This document shows positions 40,080 through 48,295 of a DNA stretch of 64,000 bases, one piece after another. Numbering within the stretch: position 1 is the stretch's first letter; every line of letters starts with the position of its first letter. A model generated the notes under the pieces. That model made no database searches, was not told where the DNA came from, and worked only from the letters and a program-made list of their open reading frames with translations. The stretch comes from Lewinellaceae bacterium. GTDB lineage: Bacteria > Bacteroidota > Bacteroidia > Chitinophagales > Saprospiraceae. The position numbers and the translations under genes are program-made. The DNA lies in the NCBI GenBank assembly GCA_016711435.1, contig JADJSY010000012.1, positions 91,217 to 155,216 on the forward strand, read 5' to 3'.

Positions 40080-40881
40080 TTGGAAATCAAGGGCAAGCTC
40101 CTTTCCGGCGTGGCCGGTATTTTTTTGTTCGACCTGCTCGGTATTCCGTTCGGCGGGTTATTGGGTTTTGTGGTTGGGTCGCTGTTGGGGCATTACCTGT
40201 TTGATCAACCCAAGGAAAAACATGCGGAGGAAGGTGAATTTAAAGCCTATCAGCGGCGGCAGGGTGTGTTTTTCTATCATGTTTTCAGGATGTGCGCCAA
40301 AATGGCAAAAATCTGACGGTCCCATTAACCGTCAGGAAGTGTCGCACATGGAATATTTGATGCGCGATCAATTCAGGATGAACGAGCGGGGACGTGCCCA
40401 AGCCATCAAAATATGGAAGGCTGCCAAGGACTCGACGGAACCTTTGAACAATTTGCACGGGATTTTTACAACGACTTCGGTCGGGAACGCCACCATGTGC
40501 TCAATATGATGGATCTGCTGTTTTCCATGGCATCCTGCGATGGCGGCCTGCATCCGCGCGAAGAAGCCTTGCTGCTGCGCGCTGCAGGCGTTTTTCACAT
40601 CAGCCGGATGCAATACGACCGGATCAAGAGCCGCTATTACCGTACCCAATCGACTACGCAGAAACAGCGCTGGGCGCCGCTCGATCCGCATTACGCTGTT
40701 TTGGGTGCGCAACCTGCCGACTCCCTGGATCTGATCAAGAAAAATACCGCGCCCTGGCCGTGCAGTGGCATCCTGATAAAATGGCTGCCAAAGGTGCTTC
40801 CCCGGAAGCGCTGCGCCATGCAAAGAGAAATTTCAACAGATCAATGAGGCGTATGAGAAAATCTTGCAAGCCAAGAATTGA
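40080..40881 (+). CDS. DjlA-like protein: membrane anchor, TerB domain and C-terminal J domain; frameshifts
   Basis: Reconstructed at about 265 residues. A glycine-rich N-terminal helix (GIPFGGLLGFVVGSLLGHYLF) anchors it. A TerB-like helical domain follows (KMAKSDGPINRQEVSHMEYLM, LFSMASCDGGLHPREEALLLRAA). The C-terminus reads DPHYAVLGAQPADSLDLIKKKYRALAVQWHPDK, a J domain with the HPD motif, ending FQQINEAYEKILQAKN. This is the architecture of the DnaK co-chaperone DjlA. Frame breaks lie near 40300, 40435, 40740 and 40815. The TGA stop is followed directly by dialect D words. It probably recruits DnaK to the membrane. Confidence 0.85.
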
Positions 40882-41000
40882 GTGTTTTAGTTGGTGCTTG
40901 GTGTTTTAGTGTTTTGGTGGGCGCCCTGCCCTAGAACAGGTTAATAGTCCAAGGCCTGGCGCCCACTAAAACACTAAAATACCAAAACACTAAAACACCA
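40882..41000. repeat. Intergenic palindrome, dialect D
   Basis: The left arm 40882-40925 (GTGTTTTAG/TTGGTG words ending GGTGGGCGCC) pairs with the right arm 40958-41000 (GGCGCCCACT, then AAAACACTAAAATACCA words). The loop contains a smaller CCTAGAACAGG palindrome. It fills the gap from the DjlA-like stop to 9 nt before the next ATG. Confidence 0.85.
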
Positions 41001-41009
41001 TAAACGCAA

Positions 41010-41993
41010 ATGCCCATTCTTTCCAACACAGAATTGGCAGACAGAACACAGATCAAGACCGCTTTTTTACCTTTTGCCCGACCCGATTATGTAGAGGGTA
41101 TGTTGATCGGCGACGATCTGGATAGTTTGCTTTCCGCCATGTTTTTGCACCGGCAGTTTGGCTGGAAGGTATCCGCTGTGTATTGCAAGTACAGCAGCAT
41201 CTGGTACAACGGCCCTGCCGCTGTGTTCCGGCATCAACTATATTCGGGCCGGCTGTTTGCGGTAGACCTGGATATTTACCACCCTTCCATTCCCAGTCTG
41301 GGGCATCATATCATCGCATTGGATCAGGGGGATGAATTGCCGGGGCATACGCATTCACTAAACCCCAATGCCATACGCGGATGGACGGTGCGGCAGCATT
41401 TCAGGAGAAAATACCCGCTCGCAACCATTCACTTTTTAAGGTGGCTTTTTGAGGATAAAGCAGTGTCGATACATACGGAACTGCTTACCTGGCTGGCAGA
41501 TTCTGCCTTTATCAATGCGCAGCACTACCAAAAAAACGTAGAAGAATGGGTGGCAAACCATTGTCCGCTCCCTGGATTAATTCAGATGTTACCGAGGTTG
41601 CAAACAATTGATTTTGAGCGTGTTTTGCAGGAAAATATCCTGGAGCCCATGTCTGAAAACCCACTCTGTTGCCGCATCCGGTCCGGCTACCGGTCCCGGC
41701 ACCTGGGCTTGAACGGTTTTCAATGCCAGTTTCAGCACCCTAATGCACAAAACAAGTACATACAATCGCTGCTCACACTGCTCAGTGATTGGAGCGAATG
41801 GCCGAGGTTGCCTTTTCCTGAACGATTTGAATCTTGTGTGGTGGGTAAACGCAGCACGGTTCGGGTAGCGGAAATAACAGCAACCGGTATGTCTTTGGGC
41901 GACTGGCTGGAAAAAAACGATGTATTCTCGTATGCTTTTACCTTTAAAGACAGGATGAACTACACCAAAATAGAAGTGAGAAGTGAGAAGTGA
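41010..41993 (+). CDS. DHH-superfamily-like protein of unknown function
   Basis: A 327-residue soluble protein, uninterrupted. The N-terminal half has spaced motifs resembling DHH phosphoesterases: GDDLDSLLSA (residues 34-43, like the first Asp motif), DLDIYH (86-91), LGHHIIALDQGD (97-108, where DHH would be expected but GHH is found) and HSLNPN (115-120). The second half is helical without clear motifs. If it is a DHH relative, metal coordination would be altered. The last residues IEVRSEK and the TGA stop are encoded by dialect E repeat words, so the C-terminus has been set by the repeat. Family assignment is tentative. Confidence 0.5.
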   Translation: MPILSNTELADRTQIKTAFLPFARPDYVEGMLIGDDLDSLLSAMFLHRQFGWKVSAVYCKYSSIWYNGPAAVFRHQLYSGRLFAVDLDIYHPSIPSLGHHIIALDQGDELPGHTHSLNPNAIRGWTVRQHFRRKYPLATIHFLRWLFEDKAVSIHTELLTWLADSAFINAQHYQKNVEEWVANHCPLPGLIQMLPRLQTIDFERVLQENILEPMSENPLCCRIRSGYRSRHLGLNGFQCQFQHPNAQNKYIQSLLTLLSDWSEWPRLPFPERFESCVVGKRSTVRVAEITATGMSLGDWLEKNDVFSYAFTFKDRMNYTKIEVRSEK

Positions 41994-42096
41994 GAGGGTG
42001 AGAGTTCGTAGCGTACACCGCTCCGCATTTGGGAATGTCTAAAGGCGGAGCGGTGTACGCTACGAACTCTCACCCTCTCACTCTACTTCTCACCTC
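41976..42096. repeat. Convergent-gene palindrome, dialect E
   Basis: The left arm 41976-42026 (GTGAGAAGTGAGAGG words, then AGTTCGTAGCGTACACCGCTC) pairs with the right arm 42045-42096, an almost perfect reverse complement. The loop is about 18 nt. Both flanking genes terminate inside the arms: the DHH-like gene at 41993 and the AstE-like gene at 42070. The right arm core also occurs at 38290. Confidence 0.9.
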
Positions 42097-43031
42097 AATT
42101 TTATTGTACGATAAAAAACCATCTGACCCTTTCGGCTGGTACAGCGGCATTAAAATCAATCCGTCTATAGGAGAAACAATGACCCCTTTAATATCATCGG
42201 CCAAGTGTTCTCCCTTTTTTATTTTTTGGAAATTGAGGTACCCGGGTCTCATGTGAAATTGATCTTCGGGTTGGATATGGTGTACATGGCGCAGGATCAC
42301 CACGGGTGGCAAATGCGCGGAAAAAGTGCGCAGCAGGGCGTCATATTGACTCTTCAGGTCGCTTCGGTGGCAACAACCTGCGGCGCGCAGGCAGCATATA
42401 ACGGCTGCAACGGAGCGCGTTGTACGGACTGTGGGTCGTCATGCTGTCCCGCTTCAAATGCGATAGCCGTAACGGTGGCAGGCGCTGTTTTAAAATGGCC
42501 GGCTGCGGCAAATTTTAGCAAGGGTCCTTCAATACTGTCCTGCAAACGAAGGATTACGGGAACGTGCAATTCGCGGGCCATTGCAAGGCTCTCCGTCTCA
42601 TCGGTGGGAATACTGAATATGCCCCCATCGGCGGATGTGGTATGCAGGTCGAGCAGAACAATCTTTTGGCTTGGGAATGCTTCTATTTCAGCCCGGATGG
42701 ATTCGAAAATTTCGATGATTTCCCGGGCTTCCCCGGCAGTATGGTCATTTTTATCGTGGAGCAATTGTTCTACAAAGTCGGGCTCCCAAATTCGGTTAAG
42801 GTCTTTTTCCAGGAAACGGACTTTTTTTTCAAAAGCCTGTAAGTGCCCGATAAATCCCACCATTTTTCCACGAAACTTAAACCCCGGGTGTGTACTGTGT
42901 TCTTTTTCCAGTATCCTGAAAACTTCTTCCAGGGCATGTACGCCGGCGGGTTCGTTGCCATGAAGTGCTCCAAATGCCAATATCAATGTCCCCGGCAATT
43001 TGCCGCCGTACTGACCAATTTTTCTGTTCAT
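42070..43031 (-). CDS. Succinylglutamate desuccinylase/aspartoacylase family protein; frameshift
   Basis: Reconstructed at about 320 residues. A zinc-dependent deacylase-type enzyme with ALHGNEPAG (His and Glu ligands), FLEKDLNRIW (substrate-binding DLNR) and LLDLHTTSADGG (third ligand), as in AstE/AspA proteins. I start at the ATG at 43031 (MNRKIGQYGGKLPGTLILAFG), because the upstream extension only translates dialect C words. The frame breaks near 42362, and the C-terminus continues VVILRHVHHIQPEDQFHMRPGY to YNKIEVRSRVRG, whose final residues come from the repeat arm. The natural substrate is unknown. Confidence 0.88.
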
Positions 43032-43043
43032 AAACCGGGATGA

Positions 43044-43231
43044 AAGTAAAGGGTAATGAGGGTTTATAAGGGTTGATGAGGGTTTATAAAGGTTGATAAG
43101 GGTTGATGAGGTTGATAAAAGTTGCTCGAAAAAGAGTATTTGCCCCATAGAGCGGCTTTTATCAACTTCATCAACCCTTATCAACCCTTATCAACCTTTA
43201 TCAACCCTCATAAACCTCATCAACCCCCTCA
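43044..43231. repeat. Intergenic palindrome, dialect C
   Basis: The left arm, about 43050-43122, uses GGGTTTATAAGGGTTGATGA words. The core 43123-43158 is GCTCGAAAAAGAG...AGAGCGGC. The right arm to 43231 has TTATCAACCCTTATCAACC words. The core resembles that of 27886-27920. The stop codon of the minus-strand gene at 43232 lies inside an arm word. Confidence 0.83.
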
Positions 43232-44871
43232 TCAATCAGTATTATTTTTAGTACCCCTCAAAGCGCGTATTTCAGCCATTCTTTCCGGGCTGAGTCCACG
43301 TTTTTTAGGTGTGCCGTCTGGATTGATAGCAGGTGCTTTTGCCACTTTCGGCGCTTTAGGTGCTTTCGCCGGTTTGGCTGTAGCGGTGGTTGCTGTCGCC
43401 TGTTTAGTACCTCGAAGTGCGCGTATTTCAGCCATTCTTTCCGGGCTGAGGCCGCGTCTTTTAGGCGTGCCATCGGGATTGGTAGCAGGTGCTTTTGCCA
43501 CTTTAGGTGCTTTCGGCGCTTTGGCTATAGCGGTGGTTGCTGTCGCCTGTTTAGTACCTCGAAGTGCGCGTATTTCAGCCATTCTTTCCGGGCTGAGTCC
43601 GCGTTTTTTAGGCGTGGCATCGGGATTGGTAGCAGGTGCTTTTGCCACTTTTACGGCTTTCGGCGTTTTCGGTGCTTTCTCTGCTTTTGGCGTTGTGGCG
43701 GGTGCTGCGTCGGCATTGCGGCGTTTTCTTACAATAATCGAAGCGACCGGACCCGTGCCTACGGGTAGGTTGAGGGCGGCTGCCATTTCGGCTTTAGTGC
43801 GGCGTTTCCGTTTGCCGGTGGTGTCTGCGACAACCGGAGCGGCTTTAATGCCTGGTTTACGTCCGCGTTTTGGTGCATCTACGGCGGCGGTTACGGGTAT
43901 TCCTTTTGCGGCTGCTTTAACGCCTGGTTTGCGTCCGCGTTTTGGCGCATCTGTGGCAGCGGTTACGGGTATTCCTTTTGCGGCTGCTTTGACGCCTGGT
44001 TTGCGTCCGCGTTTTGGCGCATCGGCGGCGGCGGTTACAGGTGCCGCGACGGCCTTTAACGCCCGGTTTACGCCCGCGTCTTTTGGCGCATCTGCTGCGA
44101 TAGCGGCTACGGCTGCTGCTGCTTTGCGTCCGCGTTTAGGTGCAGTAGTTACCGGCGTTTCTTGTGGGGCGTCTGCTTTTTTGGCGTGTCTTGCCACTTG
44201 TGCCGCTCTGATTTTTCCCGGTGTTCAGGGGTAATAGAACGTTTTTTAGGCGCCTTAGCAGACGCAGTACTTTTGGATTTATCTTCGGAATTGCCCGTTT
44301 TAGTTTCTACTTCTGATTTTTTTCCAATAGCGTTTTTTGATTTTCCATCCACGACCAACATGATATGGGCCAGGTGGTGCTGGCTATGCCAGACATAGGT
44401 AGCGATCGCTTCTTGGATTAATATGGTGCGTTTGGAGGCGGGATGATAATATCCTTTATCCAGATCATCTTCCTGTAGCGATTTCAGGAAATTGGCCCAT
44501 CGGTTGTGTAGTGCGGAAATTAGTTTGACAGATGGTTTTATAGAACCGTGTTTACCATCTTCCAGTTCTGCCCAAAGTTGTTCTTCATAAGGTTTAATAA
44601 TGGGCGTATTTTCTGTAACAGCCAGTTTCATACGGGTATATCCGTTCATATGGCTGTCTGCTAAGTGATTTATAACCTGACGAACGGTCCAGCCATCAGG
44701 TCTGTAAGTTTTCTCTAACTCGCCACTTTTTAATTTTTTAATAGCGTTTTTGAGTTCTTTCGGAAATTTTGACAGTATTTTTATGTGTTTACGGGTTTCA
44801 TCCAGGCTATAGGATTTTCCGTATTCAAATTGGCCGATGGGATATCTGAGTTTATCCTGGTGCTCTTTCAT
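43232..44871 (-). CDS. DinB/YfiT-like domain protein with long histone-H1-like repetitive tail; frameshifts
   Basis: Reconstructed at about 545 residues. The N-terminal 180 residues form a DinB-type four-helix domain (RPDGWTVRQVINHLADSHMNGYTRMKL, TYVWHSQHHLAHIML) with the three His of YfiT/BstA metal-dependent transferases. A basic tail follows with KAPKKRSITPEHREKIRAAQVARHAKK. Then come three AT-hook-like units (DAPKRGRKPGVKAAAKG), a KRKRRTKAEMAAALNLP block and three units of RGLSPERMAEIRALRGTK joined by Lys/Ala/Pro linkers. The two halves lie in different frames; restoring one A in an A run near 44205 joins them exactly at EKIRAAQVARHAKK. The tail suggests nucleic-acid binding. Confidence 0.8.
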
Positions 44872-45042
44872 TTTAATGTTTGTTTAAAAAAAACTTGTTG
44901 TAGTTAAATATTTGAGGTTGTGAAAGAGTAGGATTAAATAGGTTTGGTCGCCCTTTAATAAATCCATTCATTTCAAAACCAATCTTGTTGTATAATTGGA
45001 ATTAAACTGTTTCTAATCTGTTTCTGTTGCGAATTTAACCAT

Positions 45043-45651
45043 TTATCTTACGGAATCTTTCCAACGCCATAGATATCGGGCGGCAACAGTGCGCCAGGGC
45101 TCCCACAATTCAGCTATTTCCAGCATTTTTTTCTTAAGATCTTTGCCCGTTTCGTTGAGTTTATAGAGGCGAATCATTGCTTGCTGAATGCCCAGATCGT
45201 CTACCGGAAACACATTTGGCCTGCCTATTGTAAACATGAGCAACATCTGCACAGTCCATTTGCCTACTCCTTTTATCTGTGTTAAAAATACAATAATTTC
45301 CTCATCGCTCATTTGACTCCACTGATGATTTTCGAGGTCATTTTGTAGTGAAAAGTGTGCAACGTTTTGCAAATACCCCGCCTTTTGATTTGACAATCCT
45401 ACCTGGCGAAGTTGTGGCGCTTCCAGTTGGGTTAATAATTCGGGGTGTGGATAATTGTCGGGGAATATTGCACAGAAACGATTGAATATAGTAGAAGCGG
45501 CTTTAACGCTAAGTTGCTGGGATACAATGGATTCCAGCAGGTCGTAATATATTCTGCCTGAAGGCGTAAAATCGGGCACTTCTGTGACTTGCATTACTGT
45601 GGCTAGAGCGGGGTCTTTTTTTAGATGTTCATAGCATAAATCCGAATTCAT
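45043..45651 (-). CDS. DNA-3-methyladenine glycosylase II (AlkA-like, HhH-GPD)
   Basis: A 202-residue base-excision repair enzyme that removes alkylated purines. The helix-hairpin-helix is LTQIKGVGKWTVQMLLMF, followed by the catalytic Asp in NVFPVDDLGIQQA. The SIVSQQLSVKAASTIFNRF segment is typical of the family, as is the C-terminal WEPWRTVAARYLWRW. It is complete and intact. It lacks the N-terminal AlkA_N domain of the E. coli protein, as many shorter homologues do. It is transcribed toward the DinB gene, from which it is separated by 171 nt of AT-rich sequence without a recognisable feature. Confidence 0.93.
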   Translation of the reverse strand: MNSDLCYEHLKKDPALATVMQVTEVPDFTPSGRIYYDLLESIVSQQLSVKAASTIFNRFCAIFPDNYPHPELLTQLEAPQLRQVGLSNQKAGYLQNVAHFSLQNDLENHQWSQMSDEEIIVFLTQIKGVGKWTVQMLLMFTIGRPNVFPVDDLGIQQAMIRLYKLNETGKDLKKKMLEIAELWEPWRTVAARYLWRWKDSVR

Positions 45652-45879
45652 GCCGCAAATTAAAGGGATTTTATGTTAGTAATTAAATTTTATTTTTTAC
45701 TAATTTTAAAATTACTACTAATTTATTTTGAAAAATATCAGTTTAAGTTTTGTGGTTTTTACTATTAATTGATTGATTTACAGTTATTTGTGAAAGAAAT
45801 ATGAAGCGCCTTGTTAATTTTTTACGTACTTAGTTTAGTAATGAGCACTACGTTTTTGTGTACTGAAATAAGATGGGTT

Positions 45880-46092
45880 GGAAGGTTTGGGAGGTTTGAT
45901 AGTTTAAAGTGGTAACTTAAGATGGGGTGTTCAGATGGTGGCTTTCGGTACCACAGACCTTACAGATGTATTTCAAATTGTCGCTGCGGTATATTGACGG
46001 GTGACTTCAAGTCACCCCGTCAATATACCCCAGCGACAATTTGAAATGCACCCTAGTTTAAGTTACCGGTTCAAACCCTCCAACCTCACCAT
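45880..46092. repeat. Intergenic palindrome with perfect inner stem (dialect J arms)
   Basis: The inner hairpin 45970-46047 pairs ATTTCAAATTGTCGCTG and GTATATTGACGGGTGACTT with their mirror images around a centre at 46008, with only one small mismatch. The outer arms use GGTTTGGGAGGTTTGATAG words (from 45880) and TTCAAACCCTCCAACCTC (to 46088), with AGTTTAAAGTGGTAACTT facing AGTTTAAGTTACC. The gap from 45652 to 46239 otherwise holds AT-rich sequence with no gene. Confidence 0.85.
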
Positions 46093-46239
46093 ATATTTGG
46101 CCTCGTTGCCTGCTTCGCAAATGATTTTTTGGGCGCTTGAAATATTTACCTCACAACATCTTTTGAATCTTTAGTGCGAAAGAAATAATATTGCAGTTCC
46201 GGATTCTCTAAATCAAACCACTCACAACGCTCAGAAGAT

Positions 46240-48163
46240 ATGGGATTTCAAAAAGTAAACACAGTAGACAACAAAAATGAGATGCAGCATTTTGTTCGCA
46301 GCCTTTTGGATGATGTGCAGGCATTCGAGTACATGCTGGAGCATGACTGGTTTGAAAACGAAATTATTCGTATCGGTGCGGAACAGGAAATGTGTCTGGT
46401 GCACAACAAGACATTTAAGCCGGCGACGATCAACATGGAGGTGCTGGAGCACCTGAAGGACATGCCCTGGTGTGTGACCGAACTGGCAAAATTCAACCTG
46501 GAAACAAACCTGAGTCCACGGGAATTTACCGGCGACTGCCTGAGTCAGTTGGAGGCGGAAAATCTGGAGTATCTGTCGATTATACAAAAGGTACTCGATG
46601 GCTTCGACGCGAGTATCATCCTTTGCGGGATATTGCCTACGCTCCGGAAGCACGACCTGGAAATGCACAACCTGACGCCGAAAGACCGCTATTTTGCACT
46701 CATGGCGGCTATTCAGAAGCACCTGCTCGGCACTTCGTTCGAATTGCGTGTGGAAGGTGTGGATGAATTGCTGGTCAAACACGACTCGCCGCTGCTGGAG
46801 GCTTGCAACACCAGTTTTCAGGTACACCTGCAAGTAGCGCCCAATGATTTTGTGAAAATGTACAACATTTCGCAGGTACTGGCGGCGCCTACCATTGCTA
46901 TTGCGGCCAATTCTCCACTGGTATTCGGCCGCAGGCTCTGGCATGAAACGCGGATCGCTCTTTTCCAGCAAAGCCTGGACACCCGCACCACGCCGATCAC
47001 ATGCGGGAGCGGCTGCCCGGGTCAATTTCGGCTCGGGCTGGCTGCGCGGCGACATCACGCAGATTTACAAAGAAGACATCAGCCGCTTCCGGGTATTGCT
47101 GGCAGGCGCCATTGAAGAGGATTCGCTGGAAATGGTGCAACAAGGCATCACGCCCAAACTGCGGGCTTTACAAATTCATAACTCTACGGTTTACCGCTGG
47201 AACCGCCCCTGCTACGGCATTTCTCCCAATGGAAAACCGCACCTCCGCATCGAAAACCGCGTCATGCCTTCCGGCCCGACATCGGTGGATGAAGTAGCCA
47301 ACGCCGCTTTCTGGCTCGGTTGTATGGTCGCCATGAGTGCAAAGTATGATGACGTCACCAAACATATCGATTTTGTAGATGCCCGCGATAACTTCCTCAA
47401 ATCGGCCAAATTTGGTATCGACACTACTTTCACCTGGATGAAAGATAAAAAGGTGCCGGTCACGGATTTGATTTTACACGAATTATTGCCGCTCGCGAGA
47501 GAAGGGCTGAAAATGAGAAAGGTAAAAACAGCAGATATTAATAAATACCTGGACATCATTGAAGCGCGGGCAAAAGAACACAAAACCGGCGCACGTTGGG
47601 CTTTGCGCACTTTTACTGCCTTGAAAAAAGAAGTCACCAACGACGAAGCCGTCACCGCCATCACCGCAGCTATTATCAAAAATCAAAAAGAAAATAAACC
47701 CGTGCATACCTGGAAAGAAGGTACCACCGCCGACCTCGACAACTGGCAACCAACCAAAATTAAAGTAGAAGAATTTATGTCGACCGACCTGTTTACCGTG
47801 CAGAAAGACGATCTGATCGAACTGGTGGCCGAAATCCTGGACTGGCGCCGGATCCGGTACATGCCGGTGGAAGATAGCAAAGGCGAACTCATCGGCCTTA
47901 TTTCGAGCCGGATGCTGTTGCGCCACTTTGCGCGCCGCAATCAATTGGATGAGGTACAAGCAACTATGGTGAAAGAAATTATGATACAAAAGCCGGTAAC
48001 CGTTACACCTGAAACCAATATCATGGAGGCCATGAATAAAATGCGCGACCACAATATTGGCTGTTTGCCGGTCGTAAAAGGCAAAGAATTAGTTGGTATT
48101 ATTACGGAAATGGACTTTTTAAGGATCACCAGCAGGCTGATGGAACGGCTGGAAAAAAAATAG
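46240..48163 (+). CDS. Glutamate-cysteine ligase-like (GCS2) protein fused to a CBS domain pair; frameshifts
   Basis: Reconstructed at about 640 residues. The first ~480 residues resemble GCS2 carboxylate-amine ligases: IRIGAEQEMCLVH (metal/substrate Glu), TELAKFNLETNLSP, SFQVHLQV, RIENRVMPSGPTSVDE. ATP-dependent ligation of an amino acid is therefore likely; glutathione precursor synthesis is one possibility. The C-terminus holds two CBS motifs (VEEFMSTDLFTVQKDDLI...GLISSRMLLRHF and VKEIMIQKPVTVTPETNI...GIITEMDFLRI), which usually bind adenosyl ligands and could regulate it by energy state. Two frame breaks lie near 46993 and 47020. It is unlinked to gshB in this window. Confidence 0.87.
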
Positions 48164-48295
48164 TATTAGTGCTTGTTTAACGTGTGTTCGGGGTGTGGTT
48201 TTGTTGGTTTTTACGCTCCCGCAATCCCGAACATGCGCTAAATATTGTATTCGATTTAATCCTTTTTCTTCGTTAACCAATTTCAATCTTATCGT

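Noticed and set aside
43122..44234. A 370-codon plus-strand frame rich in Ala/Gly/Pro opposite the H1-like tail
   Set aside because: Its repeats are the reverse translation of the basic tail repeats, and it begins inside the dialect C palindrome. The minus-strand frame has the better amino-acid logic.
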